DNA of 64,000 nucleotides from Chloroflexota bacterium. GTDB taxonomy: Bacteria > Chloroflexota > Anaerolineae > Aggregatilineales > Phototrophicaceae. The stretch is from contig JACAER010000006.1 of NCBI GenBank assembly GCA_013388745.1, positions 310,001 through 374,000 on the forward strand, in the 5' to 3' direction. The position numbers were made by a program, and so were the translations under genes. How positions within the stretch are numbered: the stretch's first letter is position 1; each line of letters starts with the position of its first letter. Shown here piece by piece: positions 30,642 to 39,113 of the stretch. The notes under the pieces were generated by a model that saw only the letters and a program-made list of their open reading frames with translations, ran no database searches and was not told the origin of the DNA.

Positions 30642-31818
30642 CACGGCGGCGAAACAAACGCTTGCGCGGCGGATTTTGCACCAGGGGGCGCTGTGCATAG
30701 TCCCAGATTTCGCCTGCGATGTCCCATACGGCCTCCGGGCGTGCCAGATGCCGCGCGCGTTCCGCCAGGCGCTGCAATTCGCCGGGGCCTTTCGCCAGCC
30801 ACGAAGAAACGGCTTCGGCCACCTGTTCGGGCGTCGGCGCGAAAACGCCCGCGTCGTTATCGGTGACGTAAGTGACGTTGCCTTCTTCCTGTCCCGGAAT
30901 CGCGTCGCTGATTATCAGCGGCAGACCGGCGATACAGGCCTCGCTGATTGTCGCCGGGCCGGCTTTCGTCACCAGCACGTCGGCGGCAGCCATTAAGCGC
31001 GGCATATTCGTGACAAATGGATAGGCAATTACAGGCGTATTCCAGGCAGTGGTATCCAGTTTTTCTTTCAGCGCTTTGTTGCGTCCGGCCACCACGATCA
31101 ATTGACACTGCGCCGTGCGCGCATTGATGGCCTGCACTGTCTGATAGACCGGCCCCATGCCATCGCCGCCGTAGACCATCAGCACCGCAGGTCTATCGAT
31201 GGCCCAGCCCAATTCTTTACGCGCAGAAGCTTTGTCGGTCAGCGCTTCGGCAAAATGAGGATGCACGGGCAGCCCTGTAACACGCATCTGTTCCGCGCGC
31301 ATCCCGTTTTGCAGTCCGGCATCGAAGGCCGGCTGTGTCGGCACGAGGCAGCGGTCTACGCGCGCATCCCACCACGCCACATGGCCGGATACCAGATCGG
31401 TGACGACTGTCATGAAGGCCGGCCTCTGCTCCAATTTATACAGCATATCCAGCATGGGACGATTGACGAGCGGATGCACCGAGACAATCAGATCGGCGGG
31501 ATGCTCGCGCAGCAGCCGCTTAAAGCCGCGTTCAATGCCCAGCGCGAAATACACGCCGCGCGTCAGGGCGCGCGCGCGCCCGCCTTTGTTCGACATCTTA
31601 AAGATTAGCGCATACGAACGTTTGCTGTTGTTCACCAGCCAGGGATAGATTTCGGGAAATTTGTTGATCGGGTAGGGCGAATAATGCCGGAAGACATCGA
31701 CAATATCGACGAATACCTGTTCTCTGCCGTACAGTCGATAGAGGGCTTCCTCAATGGCTTCGGCGGCGGCGCGATGCCCCCCCCCGGTATCTGACATCAA
31801 AATCAGTATGCGTTTCAT
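30619..31818 (-). CDS. Glycolipid glycosyltransferase, MGDG-synthase/UgtP type (GT28)
   Basis: 399 residues. The N-terminal MGDG-synthase domain starts ILILMSDTGGGHRAAAEAIEEAL and has FKMSNKGG, VSVHPLVNRPML and FMTVVTDLVSGHVAWW; the C-terminal GT-B domain has VMVYGGDGMGPV, GRNKALKEKL, ADVLVTKAGPATISEA and a GQEEGN loop for the nucleotide sugar. The family adds galactose or glucose to diacylglycerol at the cytoplasmic membrane face, making membrane glycolipids. Single minus-strand gene; the 3' end overlaps kptA. Confidence 0.9.
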   Translation of the reverse strand: MKRILILMSDTGGGHRAAAEAIEEALYRLYGREQVFVDIVDVFRHYSPYPINKFPEIYPWLVNNSKRSYALIFKMSNKGGRARALTRGVYFALGIERGFKRLLREHPADLIVSVHPLVNRPMLDMLYKLEQRPAFMTVVTDLVSGHVAWWDARVDRCLVPTQPAFDAGLQNGMRAEQMRVTGLPVHPHFAEALTDKASARKELGWAIDRPAVLMVYGGDGMGPVYQTVQAINARTAQCQLIVVAGRNKALKEKLDTTAWNTPVIAYPFVTNMPRLMAAADVLVTKAGPATISEACIAGLPLIISDAIPGQEEGNVTYVTDNDAGVFAPTPEQVAEAVSSWLAKGPGELQRLAERARHLARPEAVWDIAGEIWDYAQRPLVQNPPRKRLFRRRVRRRGNR

Positions 31819-31918
31819 GCAAAATCCTTAGCAACCTGCGCCGCGCTCAGCTTGTTCACCCTTAATAACACCAAGCGCGCCAAAATGAGGTGAAGTTGCC
31901 TTATACTACCACGCGATA

Positions 31919-31927
31919 TGTTATACT
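31919..31927 (+). promoter_or_regulatory. Extended -10 promoter (TGTTATACT)
   Basis: TGT followed by TATACT at 31922-31927, 35 bases before the TTG start of the M50 protease gene. Confidence 0.45.
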
Positions 31928-31961
31928 GAACACGTCACCAACTAGACCTGAGGAGCAGGCG

Positions 31962-32627
31962 TTGCTTACCCAGTTATTGACCGGCAGACTCTCGATTGAA
32001 TACTTTATCTCGTTCATTATCGCCCTGACTCTGGCGATGACCATCCACGAATTTGCCCACAATTATATCGGCTACCGCATGGGCGATCCCAACCCGCAGC
32101 GCACGGGACGTTTGACGCTCAACCCGCTGGTGCATATCTACTGGCCGGGCTGGCTGATGTTCATTATTCTGGGCTTCGGTATTCTGGGCTTCGCGCCGAT
32201 TGACTGGCGGCGGATGCCGATCGAAAATCGGCGCTGGCGCTGGCTGGCTGCGGTGGCTGCCGGCCCGCTTTCGAACCTGCTGCTGGCGCTCATTATCGCG
32301 CTCATTCTGCGCATCATTGGTGTAGGAAATCTGGTTGAAATCTCGCGGTTCGTCGTTACCTTGTTGATTGTCATTGTCAGCGTAAATGTGCTGCTGTTTG
32401 TCTTTAATCTGCTGCCGCTGTTCCCTATCGACGGCTGGCAGATCGTCTGGACGCTGCTGCCGCCCGACCTGGCCTATACGTGGGATCGTTACAAGGAATA
32501 TACGCAGTACGCCTTTTTCGGGCTGCTGCTGCTCAGCTTTTTGCCCGGCGGCGTGATTCCCAACGTGTTCGGTTTGCTGATCGGCCAACCGGTCGATTTT
32601 CTGACAAACCTGCTGCTCGGCTTTTAA
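31962..32627 (+). CDS. Site-2-type membrane metalloprotease (M50 family)
   Basis: About 221 residues with six hydrophobic segments. The zinc site is HEFAHN (HExxH) in the second helix and the third ligand lies in NLLPLFPIDGWQ (the NPDG-like motif, here IDG). This resembles the small SREBP/S2P group without PDZ domain. The start is taken as TTG 31962, because GAGGAG lies about 7 bases upstream; an in-frame upstream ATG at 31890 lies before the predicted promoter. Substrate unknown; relatives cleave anti-sigma factors or signal peptides. An HD-hydrolase gene follows after 18 bases. Confidence 0.87.
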   Translation: MLTQLLTGRLSIEYFISFIIALTLAMTIHEFAHNYIGYRMGDPNPQRTGRLTLNPLVHIYWPGWLMFIILGFGILGFAPIDWRRMPIENRRWRWLAAVAAGPLSNLLLALIIALILRIIGVGNLVEISRFVVTLLIVIVSVNVLLFVFNLLPLFPIDGWQIVWTLLPPDLAYTWDRYKEYTQYAFFGLLLLSFLPGGVIPNVFGLLIGQPVDFLTNLLLGF

Positions 32628-32645
32628 GTCGCCCACTCAACGGCT

Positions 32646-33173
32646 ATGTTCAACGCCGCAGTGTATCGTTTCCGGCAGGGTATTCTCTCGCTTTTTGCGC
32701 CGCTACGCCCGCTCGATCTCAGCCTGGCCGCGCGCTATCTGAACTCTGAGCAGATGGCATTATTCGAGCGTTTTCGGCGCGGGGAACAGTTGCACAGCCT
32801 GAATGTGCTGCGCAGCGTGCTGGCACAAGGCGAGACGCCGCCTGAGCTGGCTGTTGCGGCGCTGCTGCACGACATCGGCAAAGTGCGCTTTCCGCTGCGC
32901 ACGTGGCAGAAGACGCTGGCGGTGCTGGTGCGGGCGTTTGCGCCGCCGCTGTTCCAGCGTTGGAGCGCGGGGGAATATACCGATTTGTGGCGGCGGCCTT
33001 TCGTCGTGCGCGTGTATCATCCGATTTGGGGGGCGGAACTAGCGGCGAAGACGGGCGCAGCGCCCACGACGCTGTGGCTGATCGCGCATCATCAGGATAA
33101 AGCGGTAGACTGGGCGCGGCATCCTGCGGTGGAGCTGCTGCGGCGCTTGCAGGCGGCGGATAATCGCAATTAG
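32646..33173 (+). CDS. HD-domain phosphohydrolase
   Basis: 175 residues. The HD motif is in VAALLHDIGKV near residue 78, with an upstream His in LHSLNVL near 50 and further metal-ligand candidates in YHPIWGAEL and LIAHHQDK. A hydrophobic region (TLAVLVRAFAPPLFQRW) sits in the middle. The HD superfamily hydrolyses phosphate esters, including nucleotides and ppGpp-like or cyclic compounds; the specific substrate is not evident. Likely cotranscribed with the M50 protease. Confidence 0.82.
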   Translation: MFNAAVYRFRQGILSLFAPLRPLDLSLAARYLNSEQMALFERFRRGEQLHSLNVLRSVLAQGETPPELAVAALLHDIGKVRFPLRTWQKTLAVLVRAFAPPLFQRWSAGEYTDLWRRPFVVRVYHPIWGAELAAKTGAAPTTLWLIAHHQDKAVDWARHPAVELLRRLQAADNRN

Positions 33174-33319
33174 CGGCGGGTTGACCTATGCTGATTGTGC
33201 CCTATTCGAGCCAGTCATATTTCGCGCAAGAAGCCGGCTTTCGTTAGAATGGTTTTAAGGAAGTGCAAAAAGTGTTATTCCTTTTCTTTTGGAACATGAT
33301 GAGTTGAAAGCAAAACACG

Positions 33320-34348
33320 ATGGCAACGATTACAGTGGGCATTCTGGGATTGGGGCGCATGGGCGCGTCGCTGGGGCTGGCGCTGCGGCGCTACAATGCC
33401 AGCAAAGGCGCGCAGCACCAGTTCAAAATCACGGCTTACGAGCGGCGCGGCGCTGTCCAGCAGGAAGCGCGCAAGTTTAACCCGGCAGATGAATATATCA
33501 ACAGTCCGTTTAACGCCGTGCGCGAAAAAGATATCGTGGTGCTGGCGCTGCCATACAGCGATGTGCAATCGATGTACGAAGTGTTAGGACGCGAACTGCG
33601 TCCCGGCGGCGTGGTTTTTGATACCTCGTCAATCAAAAGCCCGTCGCTGGGCTGGGCGCAAAAATATCTGCCGTCTGAAGTCTACATGGTGGGCATCACG
33701 CCAGTGCTGAACCCGCGCCTGCTCTACACGAGCGTAGACGAAACCGCCGCCGCGCGCGAAGACCTGTTCGATAACGGGTTGATGCTGCTGATGCCCGGCA
33801 TTGGCTGCGCGAAAGAAGCGGTGGAATTGGCGACGGATTTCGGCCAATTGTTGGGCGCCAAATCGCACTTTATCGATCCGGCGGAGCACGATGGGCTGAT
33901 GGCGGCCACCGATGGCCTGCCTGCGCTGCTGGGCGTGTTGTTCTACCATATGCTGCGCAGCAGTCCCGGATGGAACGATGGGCAGCGGCTCACGAACCCG
34001 GCGTTCGCCTATCTCACACATCATCTCTACGACACGCATCCCGACGATCTGCGCGACGTGTTCATGCACAACCGCGACAATATGCTGCGCTATCTCGATG
34101 CGATGCTGAGCACGCTGCGCAATTTCCGGCAGGCGCTGGCGCAAAATGACCGGAACGCGGTCGAAGCGGCAGTGGTAGACAGCGCGCTGGATTATGAAAA
34201 GTGGCTGAACCGCCGCACAAAAAATGAGTGGGACGAAAAAGATGCTCTGGGCAAAGCCGCGTCAGCCGCCGGTGATATTGTCACCGGCTTGTTCGGCACG
34301 TATTTGGGCAACCGGCTGCGCGGCAAAAAAGACGACGAGAAAAAATGA
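33320..34348 (+). CDS. Prephenate dehydrogenase-like NAD(P)-binding protein
   Basis: 342 residues. The N-terminal Rossmann domain begins VGILGLGRMGASLGLAL, with VVLALPYSDVQSMYEVL and GGVVFDTSSIKSP; the C-terminal helical dimerisation domain contains HDGLMAATDGLPALLGVLF, where prephenate dehydrogenases carry a conserved His-containing helix. Such enzymes convert prephenate to 4-hydroxyphenylpyruvate for tyrosine, but length and loops leave room for a related dehydrogenase, and no aro genes are nearby. The ATG has only a weak ribosome site. A hairpin at 34353-34371 follows. Confidence 0.75.
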   Translation: MATITVGILGLGRMGASLGLALRRYNASKGAQHQFKITAYERRGAVQQEARKFNPADEYINSPFNAVREKDIVVLALPYSDVQSMYEVLGRELRPGGVVFDTSSIKSPSLGWAQKYLPSEVYMVGITPVLNPRLLYTSVDETAAAREDLFDNGLMLLMPGIGCAKEAVELATDFGQLLGAKSHFIDPAEHDGLMAATDGLPALLGVLFYHMLRSSPGWNDGQRLTNPAFAYLTHHLYDTHPDDLRDVFMHNRDNMLRYLDAMLSTLRNFRQALAQNDRNAVEAAVVDSALDYEKWLNRRTKNEWDEKDALGKAASAAGDIVTGLFGTYLGNRLRGKKDDEKK

Positions 34349-34352
34349 GACA

Positions 34353-34371
34353 GAGGGGCGCACGGCCCCTC
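34353..34371. terminator. Hairpin between convergent genes
   Basis: GAGGGGC (34353-34359) pairs with GCCCCTC (34365-34371), a 7-bp stem with a 5-base loop, between the stops at 34348 (+) and 34376 (-). No T-run on the + side, so it may terminate weakly in both directions. Confidence 0.45.
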
Positions 34372-34375
34372 ATGG

Positions 34376-35008
34376 CTATTGATTGAGCGCCTGGATCATC
34401 TGACGGAAGGTTATTTTGTAATCGCCGCTGGAAAAATCGAAACGCTGGCTGCGCCGTAATTCGTCGGGCGGCGGCGCCTGATCGACAAGCGCGATCACCA
34501 CAGGTTTGCGCTTTTCGCGGAAGAAGCGCCAGGCCGCAGTGATCGTATCTTCGGCGGCGCTCTGCGGGGAAAGCACGAAGACCATGCGCGCGCATTCTTT
34601 GAGCGCGGGATGGACACCACCCGCCCAATTAACGTCTTCACCCTCGCTGCCGTGTATCCAGTTAGCGATTCCCGCTTTTTGCAGGTCATCGGCCAACTGT
34701 TCGGCAAAAGGCAGATCAGCGCCCGCGCAGGCGATATAAACCGTATCCTGCGACAATTTGGCGCGCGTATTATTGGCGACCTTGACTGCCGCCGGACGGT
34801 TGTTGGGATCATGGGCGCTGGTTTTGCCCATGCGGAAGACCGTCCCCCCGCACGAAGGACACTCGCCGCGCATGGCCGGCATCCCCTTGCGCGTCCAGAC
34901 CGGCATTGGGTTTTCCATGATGACTGTCTCGCGGCAGCGCACGCAATAGGCTTCTATGTGCTCGTCGTCGTCTTCGATTGCGAACAGATCGTCGTCTTCA
35001 TAATTCAC
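34376..35008 (-). CDS. Zinc-ribbon (DUF5679)-TIR-like fusion protein
   Basis: About 210 residues. An acidic N-terminus is followed by a DUF5679-type zinc ribbon (AYCVRCRETV ... GECPSCGGTVFRMGK, four cysteines) and a C-terminal TIR-like domain (VYIACAGADLPFAEQLADDLQKAG, NWIHGSEGEDVNWAGG, MVFVLSPQS, KPVVIAL). In the stretch after LSPQS, the WxxxE segment that supplies the catalytic glutamate in active TIRs is not conserved (SAAEDTITAAW), so NADase activity is doubtful. GTG 35008 is chosen because GGAGG lies 7 bases upstream. Divergent from the Ser/Thr kinase at 35166. Confidence 0.75.
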   Translation of the reverse strand: MNYEDDDLFAIEDDDEHIEAYCVRCRETVIMENPMPVWTRKGMPAMRGECPSCGGTVFRMGKTSAHDPNNRPAAVKVANNTRAKLSQDTVYIACAGADLPFAEQLADDLQKAGIANWIHGSEGEDVNWAGGVHPALKECARMVFVLSPQSAAEDTITAAWRFFREKRKPVVIALVDQAPPPDELRRSQRFDFSSGDYKITFRQMIQALNQ

Positions 35009-35037
35009 GCGCGTTCCTCCTTCGCACATTTGTTTGC

Positions 35038-35043
35038 ATTATA
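35038..35043 (-). promoter_or_regulatory. -10 box (TATAAT) for the zinc-ribbon/TIR gene
   Basis: A perfect TATAAT on the minus strand 29 bases before the GTG at 35008, in the 157-base divergent region shared with the kinase gene. Confidence 0.45.
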
Positions 35044-35117
35044 GCGTGTTTAGGCTGCAAATTGCTATAAGGTCTGCACGTTGGCCGCGCCATCTGTCCC
35101 CGTCATGATTATGCGGT

Positions 35118-35123
35118 TATAAT
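35118..35123 (+). promoter_or_regulatory. -10 box (TATAAT) for the Ser/Thr kinase gene
   Basis: A perfect TATAAT on the + strand 42 bases before ATG 35166, pointing away from the TIR gene promoter. No strong -35. Confidence 0.45.
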
Positions 35124-35165
35124 CGTGGGAAGATCGTATTCGCCATCTTCTCGCAAGGCAGGCGC

Positions 35166-37367
35166 ATGACAACTGATGATCTGATCGGTAAGCGCGTAGG
35201 CGGTTATGAGATTCTGGACAAAGTCGGGCAGGGCGGCATGGCGACCGTCTACCGCGCCCAACAGATTTCGATGAACCGCACCGTCGCTATCAAAATTCTG
35301 CCGCGCCAATTCCTGAGCGACGACTCGTACATGGCACGCTTCAACCGCGAGGTAAAAATCGTCTCGCAGCTCGAACACCGTAACATTGTGCCTGTGTACG
35401 ACTACGGCGAATACGACGGGTTGCCGTATATCATCATGCGCTATATGCCCGCCGGCTCGATTGACGATGTGCTGCGCAAAAACGGGCCGTTAGAGGCCGA
35501 AAAAATTCTGCATATTGTCGAGCAGATCGCGCCGGCACTCGATTACGCACACAGCAAAGGGGTGCTGCACCGCGACCTGAAACCCAGCAATGTGTTGATG
35601 GACGACGACGGCGGCGCCTATATCACTGATTTCGGTATCGCCCGCATTCTGGGTGAAACCGGGCCGGGCATCACCACGCAGGGCGTTGTCGGCACGCCGA
35701 GTTACATGAGTCCCGAACAGGCGCAAGGGCACGAACTGGATGGGCGCAGCGATGTCTATTCGCTGGGGGTGATGATCTTCGAAATGGCGACAGGCCGCCG
35801 CCCGTTCCAGAGCGACACACCCTACAGCATCGCGGTGATGCAGGTCACGACCCCGCCGCCGTCGCCGCGCGTGTATAACCCCAGAATATCGGTACATTTT
35901 GAGAATGTAATCTACCGAGCGCTGGAGAAAAAACCGGAACGCCGTTACCTGAACAGCGCCGCGCTGGTGGACGGCATGCGCAGCGCGCTCACCAAAGCCA
36001 AAACGCACGACACGCAGCCGGGGGGCGTGCCGCGCATGGAAATGACACAGCCCACGCCAGCACAAAATATGGCCCCCGCGCAAAGCCCGCCCCCGGCGCA
36101 GATTGCGCCGTCAGCCGCGCCGTCAAACACGCCCGCGCCGTTAACGGGGCAGCCGATTTATCAGGAACCGTTCGCGCCATCGGGTACGCTGAATCCGCCG
36201 GGAATCAGTTATCGCCCGCAGCGCAAAAAACGCGGCAGCGGCGTTTTAACCAGTTTCGCGATCGGCGGTCTGTTGGGCTGCGGCCTGCTGGTAGTGCTGG
36301 CGGCTATTGCCGTGCTGGTGATTTCGCTGCTGATGGGCAGCGCCAATTCGGCCTCGCAAACATCAGAAGGCACACAGTCGGGCGTGCTGCCGACTCTGGA
36401 CGCCGACAGCCTGACAGCACGCGCCAACCTGCTGACTGGCGATGGGGTCGTGGTCACCGAAGAAGCTGCGCCGACGCCCAGCGAGTTTTCGCCGGTGGGC
36501 GCGCGCCCGACACGCGCAGCAGCGACAGAACCCGGCGACGCGCTGTTGTTCTTCAGCGAGCGCAGTGGCAATTATGACATCTATACCATCGATCTGGATA
36601 CGCGCGTCGAAACGCAACTGACAGTAGACGAAAACACCGATTCGTATCCTGCCGTGTCTCCCGATGGCAGTATGGTCGTTTTTCAGTCCAACCGCGAAGG
36701 TGATTTTGAGCTGTATCTGATGACGATTTACGGCGGCAGTGTGCGCCGCCTGACGACCAATGACGTGATCGACCGCATTCCGTCGTGGAGTCCTGATGGC
36801 GCGTGGATTGTTTACTCAGCCGACACCAACAATAACGGCAACCATGATCTGTACATCATTCGGCCTGACGGTAGCCAACAAACGCTGCTCTTTAGCAATG
36901 GACAGCGCAACAGCCACCCGCGCTGGAGTCCCGACGGGCGCTACATTGTGTTTACTACCGGGCAGTCCAACGACGCGGCAACCTGGGAAATTGGGCGTCT
37001 GGAACTCAATTATGACGCGCAGCAGATACCAAGCGCGGGCGACTTTGTGCAGCTTACCAACAACAGCCAAAGCGATTCCTCTCCAAACTTCAACGCGGAC
37101 GGCAGCAGCATTATCTATATCAGCGACGGCATTGGCGGCGCCGCCGTCGCCCGCATGGACATTGACGGCAATAATCAGGCAGTCGTTTACGATGGGCCCG
37201 GCGAAGAATGGGGGGCGCATTACAGCCTCGACGGCACGCTGATCGCTTTCAACAGCAATATGGAGCGCGCGGCGGGCGATGACCAGTTGTATATTATGAA
37301 CGCAGACGGCACAGACATCCTGCAAATCACCAACGATGGCGGCTACTATCCGTCGTTCGTGCCGTGA
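35166..37367 (+). CDS. Transmembrane Ser/Thr protein kinase with TolB-like propeller sensor
   Basis: 733 residues. The PknB-type kinase domain is at 14-275: glycine loop GQGGMATVY at 21-29, Lys43 in VAIKIL, LHRDLKPSN (catalytic loop), TDFGIAR, and GTPSYMSPEQ. A proline-rich juxtamembrane linker leads to a membrane helix at about 360-388, and an outer domain at about 455-733 with at least five PD40/TolB-like blades (VSPDGSMVVFQSN, WSPDGAWIVYSAD, WSPDGRYIVFTT). The kinase is inside and the propeller outside, so the latter probably senses a ligand. The stop overlaps the start of the next gene (GTGA). Confidence 0.92.
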   Translation: MTTDDLIGKRVGGYEILDKVGQGGMATVYRAQQISMNRTVAIKILPRQFLSDDSYMARFNREVKIVSQLEHRNIVPVYDYGEYDGLPYIIMRYMPAGSIDDVLRKNGPLEAEKILHIVEQIAPALDYAHSKGVLHRDLKPSNVLMDDDGGAYITDFGIARILGETGPGITTQGVVGTPSYMSPEQAQGHELDGRSDVYSLGVMIFEMATGRRPFQSDTPYSIAVMQVTTPPPSPRVYNPRISVHFENVIYRALEKKPERRYLNSAALVDGMRSALTKAKTHDTQPGGVPRMEMTQPTPAQNMAPAQSPPPAQIAPSAAPSNTPAPLTGQPIYQEPFAPSGTLNPPGISYRPQRKKRGSGVLTSFAIGGLLGCGLLVVLAAIAVLVISLLMGSANSASQTSEGTQSGVLPTLDADSLTARANLLTGDGVVVTEEAAPTPSEFSPVGARPTRAAATEPGDALLFFSERSGNYDIYTIDLDTRVETQLTVDENTDSYPAVSPDGSMVVFQSNREGDFELYLMTIYGGSVRRLTTNDVIDRIPSWSPDGAWIVYSADTNNNGNHDLYIIRPDGSQQTLLFSNGQRNSHPRWSPDGRYIVFTTGQSNDAATWEIGRLELNYDAQQIPSAGDFVQLTNNSQSDSSPNFNADGSSIIYISDGIGGAAVARMDIDGNNQAVVYDGPGEEWGAHYSLDGTLIAFNSNMERAAGDDQLYIMNADGTDILQITNDGGYYPSFVP

Positions 37368-38071
37368 TAGTCAAATTCTCCGTGAACAAGGCGATGACAC
37401 ATTCGACCAGCGATACCCTAGCCCAATCGGTAGCGAGCGCCTTACGGCAGGCGATTCAGGATGGTGTGTACACCTGTGGCGATCGCCTGGTCGAATTGGC
37501 GATCTCGCAGGAAATGAGCGTCAGCCAGAACACAGCGCGCGACGCGATTTATATCCTCGAACGCGAAGGCTGGGCGCAAAAACGCGCGCGGCACGGCAGT
37601 TTTGTGCGCACCTTCACGCGCGACGAAGCCGAAGAAGTCTACGCCTTATGGGCGGCGGTTTCGGCGCTGGCGCTCAGTTGGGCGCTGGAAAACATCCACC
37701 GCGCGCGGCTGATGCAAAATCTGCAACCGGTGGTCACGCAGGCGCACAGCGTGGCGGACGCGGGGCACGGTCACAGCGTGCTGGCGGCGATATTCAATTT
37801 TCATCAAGTGCTGGCCTCGGTGATTGATCGTATCGGGGGCAGGCCGCAGACCGCCGAACTGCTGATGCGGCTGCGCAACCAGGCACGGCTGCTGGAACTA
37901 CTGCGCGAAAAACAGGCGCCGCGCACGCTGGAACAGTGGCAGGCGCTGGTGGCAGCGTATGAAACGCTTTTAGGCATCATCAAATTTGGCGATAGTTACG
38001 CCGCCAAAAGCGCGATCCGGCAGCGGATCGAAGCCGACGGGGCGGCGCTGCTGGCGGTGTGTTACCGTTAG
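37364..38071 (+). CDS. GntR-family transcription regulator (FadR/FCD-like)
   Basis: 235 residues. The N-terminal winged helix reads ASALRQAIQDGVYTCGDRLVELAISQEMSVSQNTARDAIYILEREGW, broadly matching the GntR helix-turn-helix (R-I-x-G...G-x-x-L-x-E-x-x-L-A). The C-terminal part (from residue 85) is all-helical, like FCD effector domains, though the metal-binding His/Asp pattern is not obvious. GTG 37364 overlaps the kinase stop by 4 bases; ATG 37394 is an alternative that also fits the N-terminus. The 3' end overlaps the convergent Nudix gene by 4 bases. Confidence 0.8.
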   Translation: MIVKFSVNKAMTHSTSDTLAQSVASALRQAIQDGVYTCGDRLVELAISQEMSVSQNTARDAIYILEREGWAQKRARHGSFVRTFTRDEAEEVYALWAAVSALALSWALENIHRARLMQNLQPVVTQAHSVADAGHGHSVLAAIFNFHQVLASVIDRIGGRPQTAELLMRLRNQARLLELLREKQAPRTLEQWQALVAAYETLLGIIKFGDSYAAKSAIRQRIEADGAALLAVCYR

Positions 38072-38592
38072 CCGTAGTGCCATTCGCCCACCAGCGTGGC
38101 GGGCGTGTCGTAGACGAATTTGCTCTGGAACAGCGGGGTATCATCGAGCACGCGCGGGAAATACTGCGCGTCGGCATAGGGGCGCGGGTACTGCGCCAGG
38201 TCACGCAGCGGTATCCAGCGCAGTTCGCCTTCGTGGCAATCCAGCAGAGGCGGATAAAGCGCTTCGACAGCAGCGCGGTAGATGAACAACAGCCAGTGAA
38301 TGGGCCAGGCGCGATCATAGACAGTGATGATGCCGCGCAGCGTCAGTCCGAGCACGGTTAATCCTGTTTCCTCGCGGATTTCGCGCGTGGCGCATTCCTC
38401 CGGCGCTTCGCCCATTTCCAGTTTGCCACCGGGCGGTGACCATAACCCCTGATGCGGCATTTTATTGCGCTTGAGCAGCAGCACGGCACGCTCTGCGCCG
38501 CTGCCGGATAAGGTGTAAACCAGCGAACCGGTGACAATGCGGTCACTGGGAAAGGCGTTGGGATTGTTCATAGCACTTCGCGCTGTCCTCAT
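38068..38592 (-). CDS. Nudix hydrolase (MutT-like)
   Basis: 174 residues with a complete Nudix box GGKLEMGEAPEECATREIREETGLTV-like pattern: Gly, Glu, and REIREETG fit GX5EX7REUXEEXGU. It hydrolyses a nucleoside diphosphate linked to another group; relatives clean 8-oxo-dGTP or act on NADH or ADP-ribose. ATG 38592 overlaps the sixA stop (ATGA), which supports translational coupling; ATG 38571 is an alternative. Confidence 0.9.
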   Translation of the reverse strand: MRTARSAMNNPNAFPSDRIVTGSLVYTLSGSGAERAVLLLKRNKMPHQGLWSPPGGKLEMGEAPEECATREIREETGLTVLGLTLRGIITVYDRAWPIHWLLFIYRAAVEALYPPLLDCHEGELRWIPLRDLAQYPRPYADAQYFPRVLDDTPLFQSKFVYDTPATLVGEWHYG

Positions 38593-39053
38593 TCTCCAAG
38601 AGCGTCAAAAATCTTGGGGGCGATCAGCCAGATCAGAACAGCCGGGTGATCGTCTACGAGGTCTACGCGCGCACAGCCACCCTTTTTCATTTCGATGGTG
38701 GCGCCGGTCAGGGCTTGCACAGTACTGCTAAGGCTCGGCTCGTGGCCGACAAGAATCACTTCATCGGCGCCTTTGACAGCGGCCAACAGTTGGCGCAGAC
38801 GCACTTCGTCGAAGCCAAAATTGAGTTCTTCGCGCTCCTCGACAGACAGACCCAAAGCCTGCGCCAGGATGTCGGCAGTCTGGCGGGCGCGCACACGCGG
38901 ACTGCTGTAGATATGCGCCGGCGCCAGCCCTAGTTTCGATAGGGCACGGGCGGCGGCCTGCGTGCGTTTGCTGCCGCGCGCCGTTAACTGCCGCGAGAAA
39001 TCGTTGGCGGCGCTGTCCTCAGCCTCCGCATGCCGGAAGAAAAATATCCGCAT
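38589..39053 (-). CDS. sixA: Phosphohistidine phosphatase SixA-like
   Basis: About 154 residues of the histidine-phosphatase fold. The N-terminal RHG-type motif reads FFRHAEAED (RHAE as in SixA), followed by LTARGSKRTQAAA, IYSSPRVRARQTA, and the second histidine in VGHEPSLSS. SixA removes phosphate from phosphohistidine, for example on HPt domains or the nitrogen PTS. ATG 39053 is preferred over 39080 because GGCGGA precedes it and RHAE then sits at residue 6. It overlaps the Nudix gene and follows galE by 60 bases. Confidence 0.87.
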   Translation of the reverse strand: MRIFFFRHAEAEDSAANDFSRQLTARGSKRTQAAARALSKLGLAPAHIYSSPRVRARQTADILAQALGLSVEEREELNFGFDEVRLRQLLAAVKGADEVILVGHEPSLSSTVQALTGATIEMKKGGCARVDLVDDHPAVLIWLIAPKIFDALGE

Positions 39054-39113
39054 CTGAATCCGCCTTTCGTTAGTGAACACGCGCTAGGCCGGCCAGCCCA
39101 TCGCGCGCAGCGA

